From: Palaemon carinicauda | Taxonomy: Eukaryota; Arthropoda; Malacostraca; Decapoda; Palaemonidae | Assembly (NCBI RefSeq): GCF_036898095.1 | Contig: NC_090751.1 | Location: forward strand, 46,443,383-46,507,382 | DNA: 64,000 nt | Direction of reading: 5' to 3' | Shown: positions 19,960-34,789 of the stretch, in pieces | How the letters are laid out: every line of letters begins with the position of its first letter | Numbering within the stretch: the first letter of the stretch is position 1 | The notes under the pieces: generated by a model | The model's input: only the letters and a program-made list of their open reading frames with translations | The model's database searches: none | What the model was told of the DNA's origin: nothing | Made by a program: the position numbers and the translations under genes

Positions 19960-22217
19960 ACTTACTTTACTTTGGTGGCTGCTTTTCCGGTCCCATACAG
20001 CAGGAGAACCCTACAGGACCTCCACTGTCGTTTTACCATATTCGTTCAAAGTATTTAACGTTTCATTTCTCGTATTCTTCATTTACTGTTAAATCGTCAC
20101 TGTCAAAAGACTCGTGAAATAAGAGTCTTCAGTTTCCTCTTGAAATGTCTTCAATCATTCTAATGTTTCGTGGGAGCTTATTATATAGTCTCGGGGCCGC
20201 ATATTTAAAGGGTCTGGAGCCTACAGTAGACATATATCTAGGTTCCAATAGTTTGAAGCCATCTGTAACTATTCTCTTGACGACACGATTTGTTGGCTGC
20301 GCAATATGAAGAAATTCTCTCAAGTATTTTGGACACCCGGTTCTGATAACTTGGTGGGTTATTGTACATATTTTAAATTCAATTCTCGCTTTAATCGGCA
20401 GCCAGTGTAAATCGAATCGTATAGGGTGATACTTTCTCTAGGTGGGACACCTTTTATCAGTCTTGCTCCTCTGTTTATTATGTTTTGTAATTTCTTAAGT
20501 TGCAATTTTGGTAAATTGTAGTTGAGTTGCAGTAGTCAATCCTGGTAATAACACAATTTATCACAAGTTTCTTTACAGAACTTTCGCCCAGGTACTTTTT
20601 TTTTTATAAACGCAATATTTCTTAGATGATAACCAGCAGTTTTTATTACATTATTTATTTGGGTATTTAGAGACAGGTTACAGTCAGGAAATACACTTAG
20701 ATCTCGAACTTTACTAGATATCGGCACCGAGTCATTATTTTTGTTCATTTGAATATCGCCTGTTTCTCAAGCTGTTTCTCTTGCCCACCACCATGAATTC
20801 AGTTTTGTTCTCATTTAATTTTAGTTGTTTAAATGGCATCCATTCTTTAACACTATCAAGGATTCTGTTTAGAGTTTCAGTAGTGTCATGTATATCATTT
20901 ATGGAGAAGTAAAATTGTGTCATCTGCAAATAGTTTAAACTTCACGCCATGCCTTTGTAGTATTTTCGATAGACCAATAGTATAGATGCAGAATAAGATT
21001 GGGCCAAGTACACTCCCCTGGGGTACCCCTCTTGTTTAAGGGTTCATATGATGAATAAGAGTTAATAATTTGTACACAGTAATTTCTACCAACCAAATAG
21101 TCTTTTAGGTATTCGAAGGCTTGATCTTCAACGCCGATGGACCGTAGATCATTTGGTAGCAGTTCATGCACAACTGTATCAAAAGCAGCATTGAGATCGA
21201 GCAGTATTAAGATACCACATTTATTTTCATCCATCTTTTTTAGCAAATCATTTACAACAGAGCAGATGGCTGTCTCCGTAGATTGTAGTTTTCTGTAAGC
21301 AGATTGGTTGTCAGGAAAAGCTTCTAGTGGCTGACTAGTTGTTCAAGAATTACATATTCAAGCACTTTTGAGACAAAGGATAGATTTGAAATATGTCTAT
21401 ATGAGCTTAATTCCTGGTAGTTCTGTGCATTTTTCTTCAGATTTAGGAAACTTACATTCATCAATGCTTGCATTTGCTATTCTCATTATTTTTTCGGCTA
21501 GACTAGAAAAGTCTCTCTCTCCAATTACTTTAGACATTGGCATAGGATCGATCGCGCAGTTTGTTTTCTTTGCTCTCTTGATAATTCTGGTGATGTCATC
21601 TTGTGTTATGTTGTTAAATCGTATTAATTTTGTCTGTGTTCCTTGTGTATCATTAATCTGATGTTGAGTATTTACAAATGACCTGGTTATGTTTTCAATT
21701 TTGTTTTTAAAGAATACTAGAAAATTATTTGATAGTTCCTGGTCACGGTATCCACCAGGTAGCTTTTTTTCTTTTACATTTCCCATTATACCATTCAATA
21801 GACGATATAACTTATTTATGTGTGTTGCTGCTTCGAGGATCTTTCTCTTATATTATTTACTTGTTTTCCTTCTTAGTAGGTAGTTATATTGACACACAGG
21901 AGTATTGTATTCTACCCAAGTAATTTCAGTTTTTAACCTATTCCACTTTCTTTCCTTACGTATTTTTCCCCTACTTTTTTTACCAAAGTGTCTCCATCAA
22001 ACCAAGGAGATTGGTCTTTTACGGTTATAGTCATCTCCATCGGTGGGCACATGGTATCATATTCACCTTTACTCACTTTATTGTAAATGGTCAAAAGACA
22101 GTTAGCACACTCAGCTCCTAACAGACGTTGGTCATCATGATCACAGGGAATGTTGATAGCATTATTTATTTTCTTTGTAACTTTTTCAATAAATACGGTA
22201 GGAGAAAAATTGATCAA
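19960..22217 (-). mobile_element. LINE-D, CR1-like LINE relic
   Basis: Reading the minus strand: 21933-22217 (KDQSPWFDGDTLVKKVGEKY, the linker after the endonuclease), 21397-21798 (region before RT, TNCAIDPMPMSKVI), 20935-21246 (ILLDLNAAFDTVVHELL, RT motif A), a FADD box out of frame at 20919-20930, 20536-20748, and a C-terminal block at 20129-20323 (SRPFKYAAPRLYNKLPRNIR). The 3' UTR reaches about 19960 (gtaagtaacatc side). At least four frame changes and stops make it non-functional. The endonuclease is missing, as usual for a 5'-truncated insertion. It sits exactly at the right edge of duplicated copy 1. Confidence 0.78.
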
Positions 22218-22507
22218 TGTTTAAAGTTTATTTTCTTTACTAATGCATATTTCTGTAGAGGTAAACTAAACGTAATAAGTTTGTGTACTGGGGGAGAGAG
22301 TACATTTTTCTTCGACTTTTATATCCGATTATTTATATAAGTCTGGTAGGACGGTGGACTTACGGGGAAATTGTTGCAATTTTGTAGTGTTTTATTTTTG
22401 TCATATGAAAATATGGAAATTAGACATCCGCTCAAAGATAACAATGAGTTTACCATCAAAACTAATTATACTTCACTGCACACTTGGTATGGTGGATGTA
22501 CTATTGC
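22218..22507. other. Unassigned AT-rich sequence
   Basis: No gene, repeat or motif recognised. Confidence 0.4.
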
Positions 22508-22656
22508 GAACAATAGCTTCTATCCACTCTGGGTGAGAAGTCCTCACGTCTACGTATTGCTCCGTTTGGAGACGGCAGGTTGATTCTGGCTTTACAATAC
22601 CATCACCACGTAAAATAGTAACCAGGCATTTCTGTATTTAAAGACGGATCCCCAGC

Positions 22657-22666
<10 letters not shown>

Positions 22667-22707
<41 letters not shown>
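22667..22707. repeat. (CT)n microsatellite, left palindrome arm, outer
   Basis: A CT run preceded by a C run (about 22655-22667); it pairs with (GA)n at 24356-24447. Confidence 0.95.
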
Positions 22708-22710
<3 letters not shown>

Positions 22711-23186
22711 ATATAAATAAATGCAATTGTTGATCTTTACAGTACTATCCATTTTGAATGCTGTTTATAAAATATTAATTATAAATGTTTTGTTGTAGCC
22801 TGTTATCCAATGCGCTGCCAGGGACACACTGCTATTACCTAGTGGAAAGAAGACTGACTTTATAACGAAATGCTTGTATATTTAACTTGTATCTTGCAAA
22901 TACAGAACTAGAGGTTATAGAGAGTAAAAAAATCAAAGTCTATAAATTGAACAGTAAGACAATCATGAGTCACCCATATCCTGCAGATCGAATCTTGGAA
23001 AGATACCAACACACTTAGAACTACCAAAAGTATTTTCAAAGGGTCATATTTATTGCATATTAAAGGAACTTGGTTTTTTATTTTCTTAATATTACTGTAT
23101 GCTTTCTCTGGACTTAGAATCCTAATATAGTCTGTCCAGATCATGGTTGTTCACCTCAAGCCATGCTGCTACAACTTCGAATATGC

Positions 23187-23252
<66 letters not shown>
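23187..23252. repeat. (CT)n microsatellite, left palindrome arm, inner
   Basis: A CT run that pairs with (GA)n at 23785-23859 on the other arm. Confidence 0.95.
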
Positions 23253-23254
<2 letters not shown>

Positions 23255-23781
23255 TTAAGTCTGTATGCTATTTGAACGAGATATTTTTATATATTTTGTA
23301 TACAGTATAGTAAAGGAAGTTACATAATACAATAAACATCGATGTTTAGGATTATAACAACTATTTGTTTAAATGCTATGACATTGTAAGGGATTATTTT
23401 GTATGTTGCCACGTTGTGTTGGTGGTCGGTGTGTCCCATTAGGTCGAATCAGGAAGGTAGGTAAGGAGACGTTATTCTTATAATTGAAAAAAAAAAAAAA
23501 CTAAAATTGATAATGAATAAATGCTACTTAAATATAATATACCTCTATTTTCTAGATTATTTTCTTAATTATAAGAATAACGTATCCCTACTTACCTTCC
23601 TGATTCAAGCAAAGGGGATACACTGACCACCACCACAACGTGGCAACATCAAAAATAATCCCTTCCAATATCATAGAATTTAAACAAATAGTTATAATCC
23701 TAAACATCGATTTTCTTTGTACTATATAACTTCCTTCACTATATACAGGATACATGAAATATCACTTTGAAATAGCATACG

Positions 23782-23784
<3 letters not shown>

Positions 23785-23859
<75 letters not shown>
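23785..23859. repeat. (GA)n microsatellite, right palindrome arm, inner
   Basis: A GA run, complement partner of the CT run at 23187-23252. Confidence 0.95.
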
Positions 23860-23861
<2 letters not shown>

Positions 23862-24355
23862 GTTAGAAGTTTGATTTGGGAGCATGGCTTGAGGTGAACG
23901 ACCGTCATTTGGACATACTATATTATAATTTCGAGTCCAAAGAAAGCATGCAGTAATATGAGGAAAACAAAAATGCAAGTTCGTTTAATATGCAATAAAT
24001 ATAATCCTTTGAAAATACTGTTGGTACTGTTAAGCGGGTTGGTATCTTTTCAAGATTCGATCTGCAGTATATGCGGGACTCATAATTGCCCTACTGTTCG
24101 ATTCATAAACTGTGATTCTTTACTCTCTGTAACCTATAGTTCTGTATTTGCAGGATAGAAGTAATACATCCAAGCATTTCGTTATAAAGCCAGTCTTGTT
24201 TCCACTAGGCGAAAAGAACATGGTTTGTGTCACTGACAGTGCCTGGGATAATACGGCACGACCACAAAAAATTTAAAATTATGATTTAAAGACAACATTC
24301 AAAATGGATATTACTGTAAAGATCAACTATTGCATTTATTTATATGTTAAGCATA

Positions 24356-24364
24356 GGAGAGAGA

Positions 24365-24447
<83 letters not shown>
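24356..24447. repeat. (GA)n microsatellite, right palindrome arm, outer
   Basis: A GA run with one T interruption; it is about twice as long as its partner at 22667-22707. Confidence 0.95.
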
Positions 24448-24451
<4 letters not shown>

Positions 24452-24575
24452 AACTACAGAAATGCCCGGTTGGCTGGTGGTGGGGATGTACTCGTAACTC
24501 GAGAATCAACCTGCCATCTCGAAAGGGAGCCGTAGATATAAGGACTTTTCAAGCGGAGTGTATAGAAATTGTACA

Positions 24576-25835
<1,260 letters not shown>

Positions 25836-26403
25836 ATAGAACAAAATAACTATTAAAAAACCATTTTAACTCCATAGTACTGTTCTTGTCTTAATTACGT
25901 GTTTTGGTTACGAATTGTCCTAGCACCGACGTTAAGTGGATTTGCTCCAGTAATAAGTCTCATCTGAGTAGGATTTTTAAAATAGTAATAATGACAATGA
26001 TAATGATTTCCTATTAGTATTTTTACTCTTCCCCAATCGTCTTCCTTTTCCATTTCATCATTTACTTAGTTTTATCCCTTTTTAGTTCTTTCTTTCAATT
26101 TATCTTTCTCTTTTTCATCTATTTTTTTTTCTGCAATTTCCTCCGCTTTATCCTCAAGATTTGTTTTTAGTCCTGATTCATTTTATGTTTTTCCCAGTCG
26201 ATTATTCCTCTTATCTCGTTAACTTTTTTTCTGTCTGTTAGGATGAGGCTTAAATAATACTATTACTTTGCCCCTCCGATTGGTTTCCATTCAAAAGTAA
26301 AAACCCGTGGTTGGGTTAATTACCTTTTCCTTCAGTGCAATTTGAAGTATCCAACCTGCTTCTGAACAGCCTTATTGTGTAGTTTTTTGTTGAACAAACT
26401 CAA

Positions 26404-26408
<5 letters not shown>
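25836..26408. other. Unassigned AT/pyrimidine-rich sequence
   Basis: Rich in T and CTT runs; no gene recognised. Confidence 0.4.
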
Positions 26409-27984
<1,576 letters not shown>

Positions 27985-28255
27985 CTTGAATGTGTCCTTA
28001 AGGATGAGTCGTTAACCCCTCTGGTGAAAAAGAATGGTTTGGTAATCTCAGTGTTGTCAGGTGTATGAGGACAGAGGAGTATATGTAAAGAATAGGCCAG
28101 ACTAATCGGTGTATGTGTAGGTAAAGGGAAAGTAAACTGTAACAAGAGAGAAGGATTCAATAAAGTACTGTTTAGCCAGTCAAAGGAACCCATAACTCTC
28201 TAGTAGTAGTATCTCAATGGGTGGCTTGTGCCCTGGCCAACCTACTACCTTTAGG
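27985..28255 (-). repeat. R interspersed repeat, partial divergent copy
   Basis: It shares gttaacccctctggtgaaaa, aatcggtgtatgtgtaggta and ccagtcaaaggaaccc with the outer part of the R copies at 15800-15980 and 56281-56500. It ends with gggtggcttgtgccctggcc. Confidence 0.6.
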
Positions 28256-28759
28256 GGAATGAGAGGCTAACGTCGGAATATTGTATGGGGGAGCAAGGAT
28301 ATTGTGTGGTGGTGAAGGGAAAGCAGGGACTGTTGAGAATCATACCTATGAACACGTGTCTGACTTTGGGCACTTATCCGTCGGACAAAAGACATGGGGC
28401 GATTAAAAAGAAAAACCTTTCTACAACTGCGTACAAGTGATTGGGAGTTACTCCGTGAAATTAGACTTAGAGAAGAAAAATCTTCCTTATGGATTGTAGA
28501 AAGTATCCTGTCACCTGCCACAAGGGAACCATTAAACAACTTCTTCAGATGAGTTAATCACCACATCTGGTATGGCTCCATAAAATAGAAAATGTTTGTT
28601 TGTGCTGTTTTTAAGAGGGGTCTTAAGTTCAGGAAGCTCTGGTTAGTTTCTTGGTAGATAATCAAATATCTCCTATATCGGAGCAAAACTGCTTTATTCT
28701 TTTTATAAGTAATATTGCTTATTCGAATTTGACGATTGGAGAGATGGGCTAGAAACGCG

Positions 28760-28762
<3 letters not shown>
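28256..28762. other. Unassigned sequence
   Basis: No gene or repeat recognised. Confidence 0.4.

Positions 28763-28830
<68 letters not shown>
28763..28830. repeat. (CT)n microsatellite
   Basis: An uninterrupted CT run after gcgcgcg. Confidence 0.95.
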
Positions 28831-28839
<9 letters not shown>

Positions 28840-29336
28840 CGTCACATTTTTTCTATTATAACTTGTAGTTTCATGTCCTCAACCATGATAGGCGATAACT
28901 GATTGTCTCATGCAATGTACATTTAGTACAAATACTCAACGCATTGCTTTTCGTTTTCCAACCCCTGCCAATGACACACCTGGTTTGTTCTCATGTATCC
29001 AGATAAATGAAACTAAGCTAAATCTTCAACCTAATGAACCGAGTTTTTTAAACGTATTTAAATTTAACCTTTCGACCATAAATCGAAAAAAAGCTGTCAT
29101 TTCCACAGATTTAAAAAAAAAGAGAATATAGATATTTATTTATTTCCCCATTAAGCCGTTTCCTTAAACGTCTACGGAAGGCTAAGTATCTATCACTACC
29201 ACATTCGTACGTGAACTACGGAATCACTGATGGACCATATGCGGAACGCCCACGCATCATTTGTTTCTTGCAACTACAATCTAGCATCAGCGGCACTTCG
29301 AACCAATCTACGCATCGTGTCATTCACCTCAGGCTA
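28831..29336. other. Unassigned AT-rich sequence
   Basis: No gene or repeat recognised. Confidence 0.4.
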
Positions 29337-29690
29337 CCCTCTTCACGAGAGAATGCCTGGTCGAAGTCATCGTGCTTCAACAGGAAATATTTTCATGTTG
29401 AAGTATTGTGATGGGCAAGAGGGCTCTCGAACTTGGGGAAATTGCTCCCTCAGTTCGAATCTAAATTTTTCTCTCTCTCATATCTTTTTCTTCATCTTAA
29501 TATTACTTCGACCTTCTCCTAATTTTATGAACTTTCTTTCGTGTTGCTGTCCCAACTCTGAGTAAATTTCCTTATACATATGTACATATATATGTATCTT
29601 TTTAATGGTATGGATGTTTCTACAACCGTTATTGCTGCCTACTTTGATAAATGGGGGGAGGTGTCACGATTTTGAGGTGTTTGCAAAATT
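29337..29690 (+). mobile_element. Isolated LINE-A 5' UTR fragment
   Basis: It matches the first ~400 bp of LINE-A (37056-37460) from its 5' end: ccctcttcacgagagaatgc, gggcaagagggctctcgaac, attacttcgacctt, and ggggaggtgtcacg near the end. Nothing downstream in LINE-A follows it. A 5' end without the 3' end is not the usual product of LINE insertion. Confidence 0.8.
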
Positions 29691-30344
29691 AGCATACATA
29701 AGAAATTCATTGTGACAATTCTTCAATTAATCAGAAAAAAACATCTAATGAAAATTATCATTTATATTCAAATCAACAATGTGTTATTGGAAAAGCTCTA
29801 TTGCTATAATTCCAGTAATTGTAATTCCTTTGTATTCTATTTCCTTCATATTACACTCATTTCAGGAACATTTCCAATAAAGACCTCTGTTATGATAACT
29901 TGATTACAAAAACTTCATAACACTAGGCAGGTGAATCCCTTGGTTCTGCTATACATCGAATCTTCAAGAAATATGCACTAAGCATTAATAGGCATCAAAT
30001 GTCATGAGAGAATTCTACTAAATAGTTATTCGATCTGTGGCATGTTTTATCTAGCCTAACCCCTTACGACCTCTAGTTCCCTTCATTAAATTGTAAAGAC
30101 CTCTTGATGATATCCTTTACTTACCGAACCATTTGCTTTCCTACTGTAAGGACCGTCCGTCTCTGTCCCCCCGTGGACCGCTGCCAAGTTCCTACCGGGG
30201 GAACGCCGGCGTTAAAACAAGCACACAACCCCTCTCAATATTGTCAAACGTGTCTATATTTCATCATATTTACAGCTCTATTGAGCTATTGTTATTTAAA
30301 CAGCAACCCTGACAACCCTTTTAAGTCTATAAATCTCAGTATAG
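29691..30344. other. Unassigned spacer before duplicated copy 2
   Basis: No gene recognised. A GC-richer patch lies at about 30145-30215. It ends in the T run that opens copy 2. Confidence 0.4.
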
Positions 30345-30366
30345 CTTTTTTTTTTTTTTTTTTTTT

Positions 30367-32125
30367 CACAGCGCCAGGAACAGTTATTCAACGTCGCACA
30401 GGGAAAAGTGAAATTTCCCTGCGTAAAATTTCCCTGCATTTACAGTTATGATTTCAGTAAAAAAAACTTACCTGCACTTTTCTCCAGACGGCTTGCGACC
30501 AGTGAAAGGTACACCCTGCGATCTTCGCATCTGGAAACACTTTTTTTCAGAGCTGACCAAGTAGCCGCCTCAAAATTCAAGACGATTCTCCTTACACACG
30601 CAGGTGTGATAAGTGCCTTTATTTTCTGGAAGGAACATAAAATGTATTACAATGAGTATCTAACATGCAGTATTGCGGATAAATTTACAGTATATTTTGT
30701 CATCAATATGGATATAAAATATAGCATATATAATTATAGCAAAAATATTTACCTTGAACACTTTCTTGTAATCCTTCTTATGTCGCCTAGACATGAACAG
30801 AAACATCAGAAGCACTTGCTTTGTATTATCACTATCATTTCTTAGGAAGGCGTGAACTAAAAAAAGCTGCTCAAAGCCATCTCTGGAACATAGAATTTTG
30901 AAAGTCCCATCGACATACCAGGTTTTTGCTTTTTTCAGCAGTTCCATCTGTGCCTCCGTGGCAAATATAAGATGACGGGCACTGTCCACTTTCAGGTCAT
31001 GACGCAAAAAACCCACTGGAAGGTCCTCCTCTTTGAGCTCAAAATCTTCGCTCCGTAGATCTGGTGGTCTTTGAGCCTGGCGGCATCTGTTTGCTCGTCG
31101 GGCAATCAGGTCAGGGTTTTTAGATTGAAGTCATTAAGGTTTAGATGCTGACCAAATGCTGCATTCACCAAGGTTTTTGCCGACGTGAAGTTGTCTGTCA
31201 CAGCGTCTAATTTCCCCTGTTTAGCTATGGCAACTTTGTGACGTAAACCAAGGTCTGCAGGGTGATCATGTGGATGGATACCACAACAAAACTATCCGCC
31301 ACGCTGACTTACTTTGGCTGAGCACCGTTTATTCTTGCTCCTATGGCTACACCACCAGTACACAGTGTTGCTGGTAGCTTTCTGAATGAATAAAAAAAAA
31401 TTAATTTGCAAAGCAGGTATTGTAAACCTCAAATTTTTTATTTAGATGAGTGTATTTTTTTTTTTTTGTACAAAAACTTTTTTTATTTACAGTTGTATGT
31501 TGCTCACACAATATGATCATACCTTTTGTATATAGCCATATCCAGTACTTTCTATGAGCATATCCTTTCCCTTTGCTGTACCACTAGTAATAACCTGGGT
31601 TCAGCTAGGGAACATTCATTATGCTGTTCAGGTACGTTGACAGGGATGTTTGCACAGAAGGATTTTGTGTCGCCTTCTTCTGGCTCTGTCCTCATAAATG
31701 TGGCTTCGGCCATTATCACCTCACCGAAGGATTGCATTGTTCCCTCCATCAATGGCACTTGATTATGTAAATCTGTAATATTGTAATCCTCAGATTCTTG
31801 AGTTTCCATGGGAACGCCCGCCTCTCCTTCAGAGTACCTTGTGCACATAAATTCTCTATGTACTTCTCCATTTCTAATTTTTGCATACATGTACTTGGAG
31901 ATACCTAAGGGGATACAAAATATGTTATCGTACTGTTTTTTTTTTTGCCGGAGATAAAACCAGGCTGACTGATAAATATATCTCACCTTTAATGCAAATT
32001 CTGTGTTGCCATCCTCCGTAGGAGTCGCAGTCAACTGTTTGGTGATGATTAAAAACTGGATGATTACAATGATTGACTAACTGAACTGGAGTTGGTTTAC
32101 TTCTGAAAAGCCTTTGGTCCATCAC
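30367..32125 (-). pseudogene. MULE-type transposase relic with FLYWCH finger, copy 2
   Basis: This is the duplicate of the MULE relic at 1-1732, with the same exon order and splice-like sites. The DDE start block (WYVDGTFKIL, within the open stretch 30660-31016) and the FLYWCH region (about 31130-31390) are recognisable. It decayed differently. A deletion of roughly 46 bp near 32072 removes the start-codon region present in copy 1, and the PHD-like exon has Tyr in place of one Cys (CDSY for CDSC). On the other hand it retains the FLYWCH-start bases deleted in copy 1, including the GYGYI motif just before the intron donor near 31525. Neither copy can encode a complete transposase. The relic also ends in poly-T at its 3' side, so the truncation predates the duplication. 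Confidence 0.72.
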
Positions 32126-32541
32126 CAGACCATGCTTATGATCTTCCTATTTCAGAATACCAGCTCAGAATAGTTTAAATAGTTTTTAAATAGTTTAATA
32201 AAGAACGCGTCGGTCTTACACTTGTTAAAACAATAATACCGGTAACCGCTAATTCGCCGATAACCGGTAATTCGCAGATCAACAATTACAAATATTGTTA
32301 AAGCACCACTATCTGCGAGCTGCTCTGCTTTATTTTGATATCGATCGTGCAGACAATGGTTTGTTACCTTTTTTCTTCACTCTTTCTTACCTTTCTCTTC
32401 TCACCTTTTTTTGTAACACTATTATTAATACTAGATCAATGTACAAATATTTTGTTTTCAATTATACCATAAAAGAACTAAGAATAACTAAATAATATTC
32501 TGTAAGATAGATAGATAGATAGATATGGACTAAATTTTTGT

Positions 32542-32657
32542 GGGTACATTTTGACTTCCAATTGGGTATGTTTCAACTTCCCATTGGGTACGTTTTGACT
32601 TTCCCATTGGGTACCCATTGGATACGTTTTGACTTGGGTATGTTTTGACTTGCACCC
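32542..32657. repeat. Minisatellite, ~22-bp unit, ~6 copies
   Basis: This is the counterpart of the array at 2221-2406 with the same core gggtacgttttgact but only about six units. The contraction or expansion happened after the duplication. Confidence 0.88.
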
Positions 32658-32970
32658 TATTGGATGATCTCAGCCACCCCAAAGATGGTTTGGATTTTTT
32701 GGCGGAACTATTCTCAAGGGTTGGGTCTTCGAAATCCAGGGGATCCAATGCTTGGGTTAGGAAGTCCATTATTACAGATATGGGGAGGATGATTCCACAG
32801 TTTCTTGGTGCTATCCTTCGTGTAGGGTATGGAGTGGACCATCTGTTAAGTATACTCTAATTGTGCTGATAGTGGAGAGTGCAAATTTCCTTTCTGACAT
32901 ATGATACTCAATATTCTCAAGCAGGTAAATCTCCTAACCAACCCATAAACAAAAAACTACTCTCTCTAAA

Positions 32971-34726
32971 ATGGATCCTTCTAATGACAAATCCCCCTCC
33001 CCCTGGATATGCTGACTCTCCCCGGCACTATTGACAACCTCTGGCAAGTCTATTAAGGAAAATTCTCCTGACGTCTTGGGAACGAAAAAGGACCCACTCC
33101 TCCAGTGTTCAGAAGCATGATGGTAATGTGAGATAACTGGAAGTCATTCATATATGTGATTTGCCAATAAGCTGTCATTATGAAGCGTTATGGATGACTT
33201 TTAAAAATGATGGTAAGATTACTGCAATAAGGATGAATTTCAAGGAAGAAAATGGAAAATGGGAAGCATGGATCTGCTTTGATGATCATGAATAGGCCTT
33301 TAAAGCCATTTCTGAAATTACTAAATTAGAAATTGATAAGTGTGTGATTACCGGAGCATTATGCAATGCTGCTCCGTGGAATCTTGATATATATTGCCCG
33401 AGTGACTGGTATCACACTGAATCTATGGACACGAAAATTAACTGGATATCAGAAAGAGAGTCTACTCCATCAATGTGGGTTATTGGAACCTCGAAGAGAG
33501 AAGACTATAATTATTTTGAATATAGAAAACTAATGCAAAAGAAAGTAGGCAATATAGAACGTAGAGACATATCTAGATATGGCAAGAAATCCATCTTAAT
33601 TCATGTCAAATCTAAAACGCAGTCTTTTATGCTAAATAATGTAAAGATGGAAGAAAATTTAATGGTAGATATCAAGCCGCATTTGAATTTTAGTTTTGGG
33701 AGGGGAGTAATTTTTCATAAAGACCTTTATGATTTTAGTGAGGATGAAATCTTGGATATGTGTCCTATAGAAATATGGAAATTTCATAAGATTCCCAGAA
33801 CCACCATCATTATTTTAACATTTGAAAACCATGGTGTACCCTCTCATGTACATATAAAAACGAGGGAGTACCAGTTCGCCTTTACCAACAGAAACCTTTG
33901 CAGTGTTACAATTGCCTCAAATCTGGGCATCCATTTAAGGTATGTAAAAACAAAGCTTTGTGACTATTCTTCTGATCCTGACCATGGACCCTGCACTTCT
34001 ATTACAAAGTGCACTAATTTCAACCAAAATCACAAAACTTATAAGAAATCTCCTCAATATGAAATAGAAGAAGCAGCTGTTCAAGAGTCCGATGCAGAAC
34101 ATATCAATGTGGAATATGCTAGGCGACTTCTAAGCAATACCAAAAGCTTTGCAAAGGCCTTAAAATCGAAGGATGCCTGAGATCCAGAGAGAACTATAAC
34201 GTCTAGCTCTATAACATCAGCTAGACAAGATTATGGAAAATGTTCCCCTCCAAAATCACCTTCTAAGGCTAACACCAGGCCTCCTACGTTGGATTCGGTG
34301 CCTAACGTCACAAAGGAACCAACTTCCTCTTAGTCTGCTACACCTCAGATAAACAACCCAAAGCTTTCATCTCGGTTAGCATCATTGCCAGATTTATGGG
34401 AGGAATCCCATACTAGAGAGCTATTGGATGCACCTGCCAAAATGGAGGTGCATAATCCTAATGGGTCTCCATCTTTTAATCAAAATAGAGGGAGTCCACC
34501 ATCCCTCTCCCTTCTTATGAGAAATGCAAAAGTACCTATTGCAAATAGGTCTTATATTTTATCTGGAAAAGATAAACCTTCAACAAACTTTAATCAACCA
34601 AAAATTCAAGTTGAGGTTCACCATCCCCCTCAAGAATTAGGTAAAAAGAACATTGAAAAGGCAAATGTGAAACCTAATTTATCAAGACCCTCTCTAAAAA
34701 AGCTTGCAGGAAATAATGTTGAATAA
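32971..34726 (+). pseudogene. LINE-B ORF1 remnant, copy 2
   Basis: The start aligns with LINE-A ORF1 (ATG at 32971). The best preserved part is the 278-codon frame 33344-34180, with DIYCPSDW, FEYRKLMQKKVGNI, LNFSFGRGVIF, DLYDFSEDEIL and the knuckle residues CDYSSDPDHGPC and CTNFNQNHK. The first knuckle is out of frame at about 33890-33950 (read as NLCSVTIA instead of a C-x2-C). The C-terminal part is at 34385-34726. A stop near 33291 and one at about 34178 separate the parts. It shows the continuous target that gypsy-1 split in copy 1 (33940-33960). Confidence 0.75.
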
Positions 34727-34789
34727 AAACAATGGCAATGGGGAGACCTCATCCAAGATGTCTTCCAGAAATAATCCATAGTTTTCGTA

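Larger units (their letters stand above)
22508..24575. repeat. ~2-kb imperfect palindrome (foldback)
   Basis: Left arm about 22508-23492 and right arm about 23566-24575 are reverse complements along their length, around a ~73-bp AT-rich loop. Clear anchors are gaatcaggaaggtaggtaag (about 23446) with its complement near 23590, ctgcagatcgaatctt (22981) with its complement near 24055, and ggcaggttgattct (22573) with its complement near 24503. Each arm has two dinucleotide tracts in matching places: (CT)n at 22667-22707 and 23187-23252, (GA)n at 24356-24447 and 23785-23859. No transposase or clear target duplication is visible. It could be a foldback-type element or an inverted duplication. Confidence 0.88.

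Noticed and set aside
23739..24535. Ser/Leu-rich and Glu/Arg-rich open frames
   Set aside because: They are translations of (CT)n/(GA)n tracts within the palindrome.
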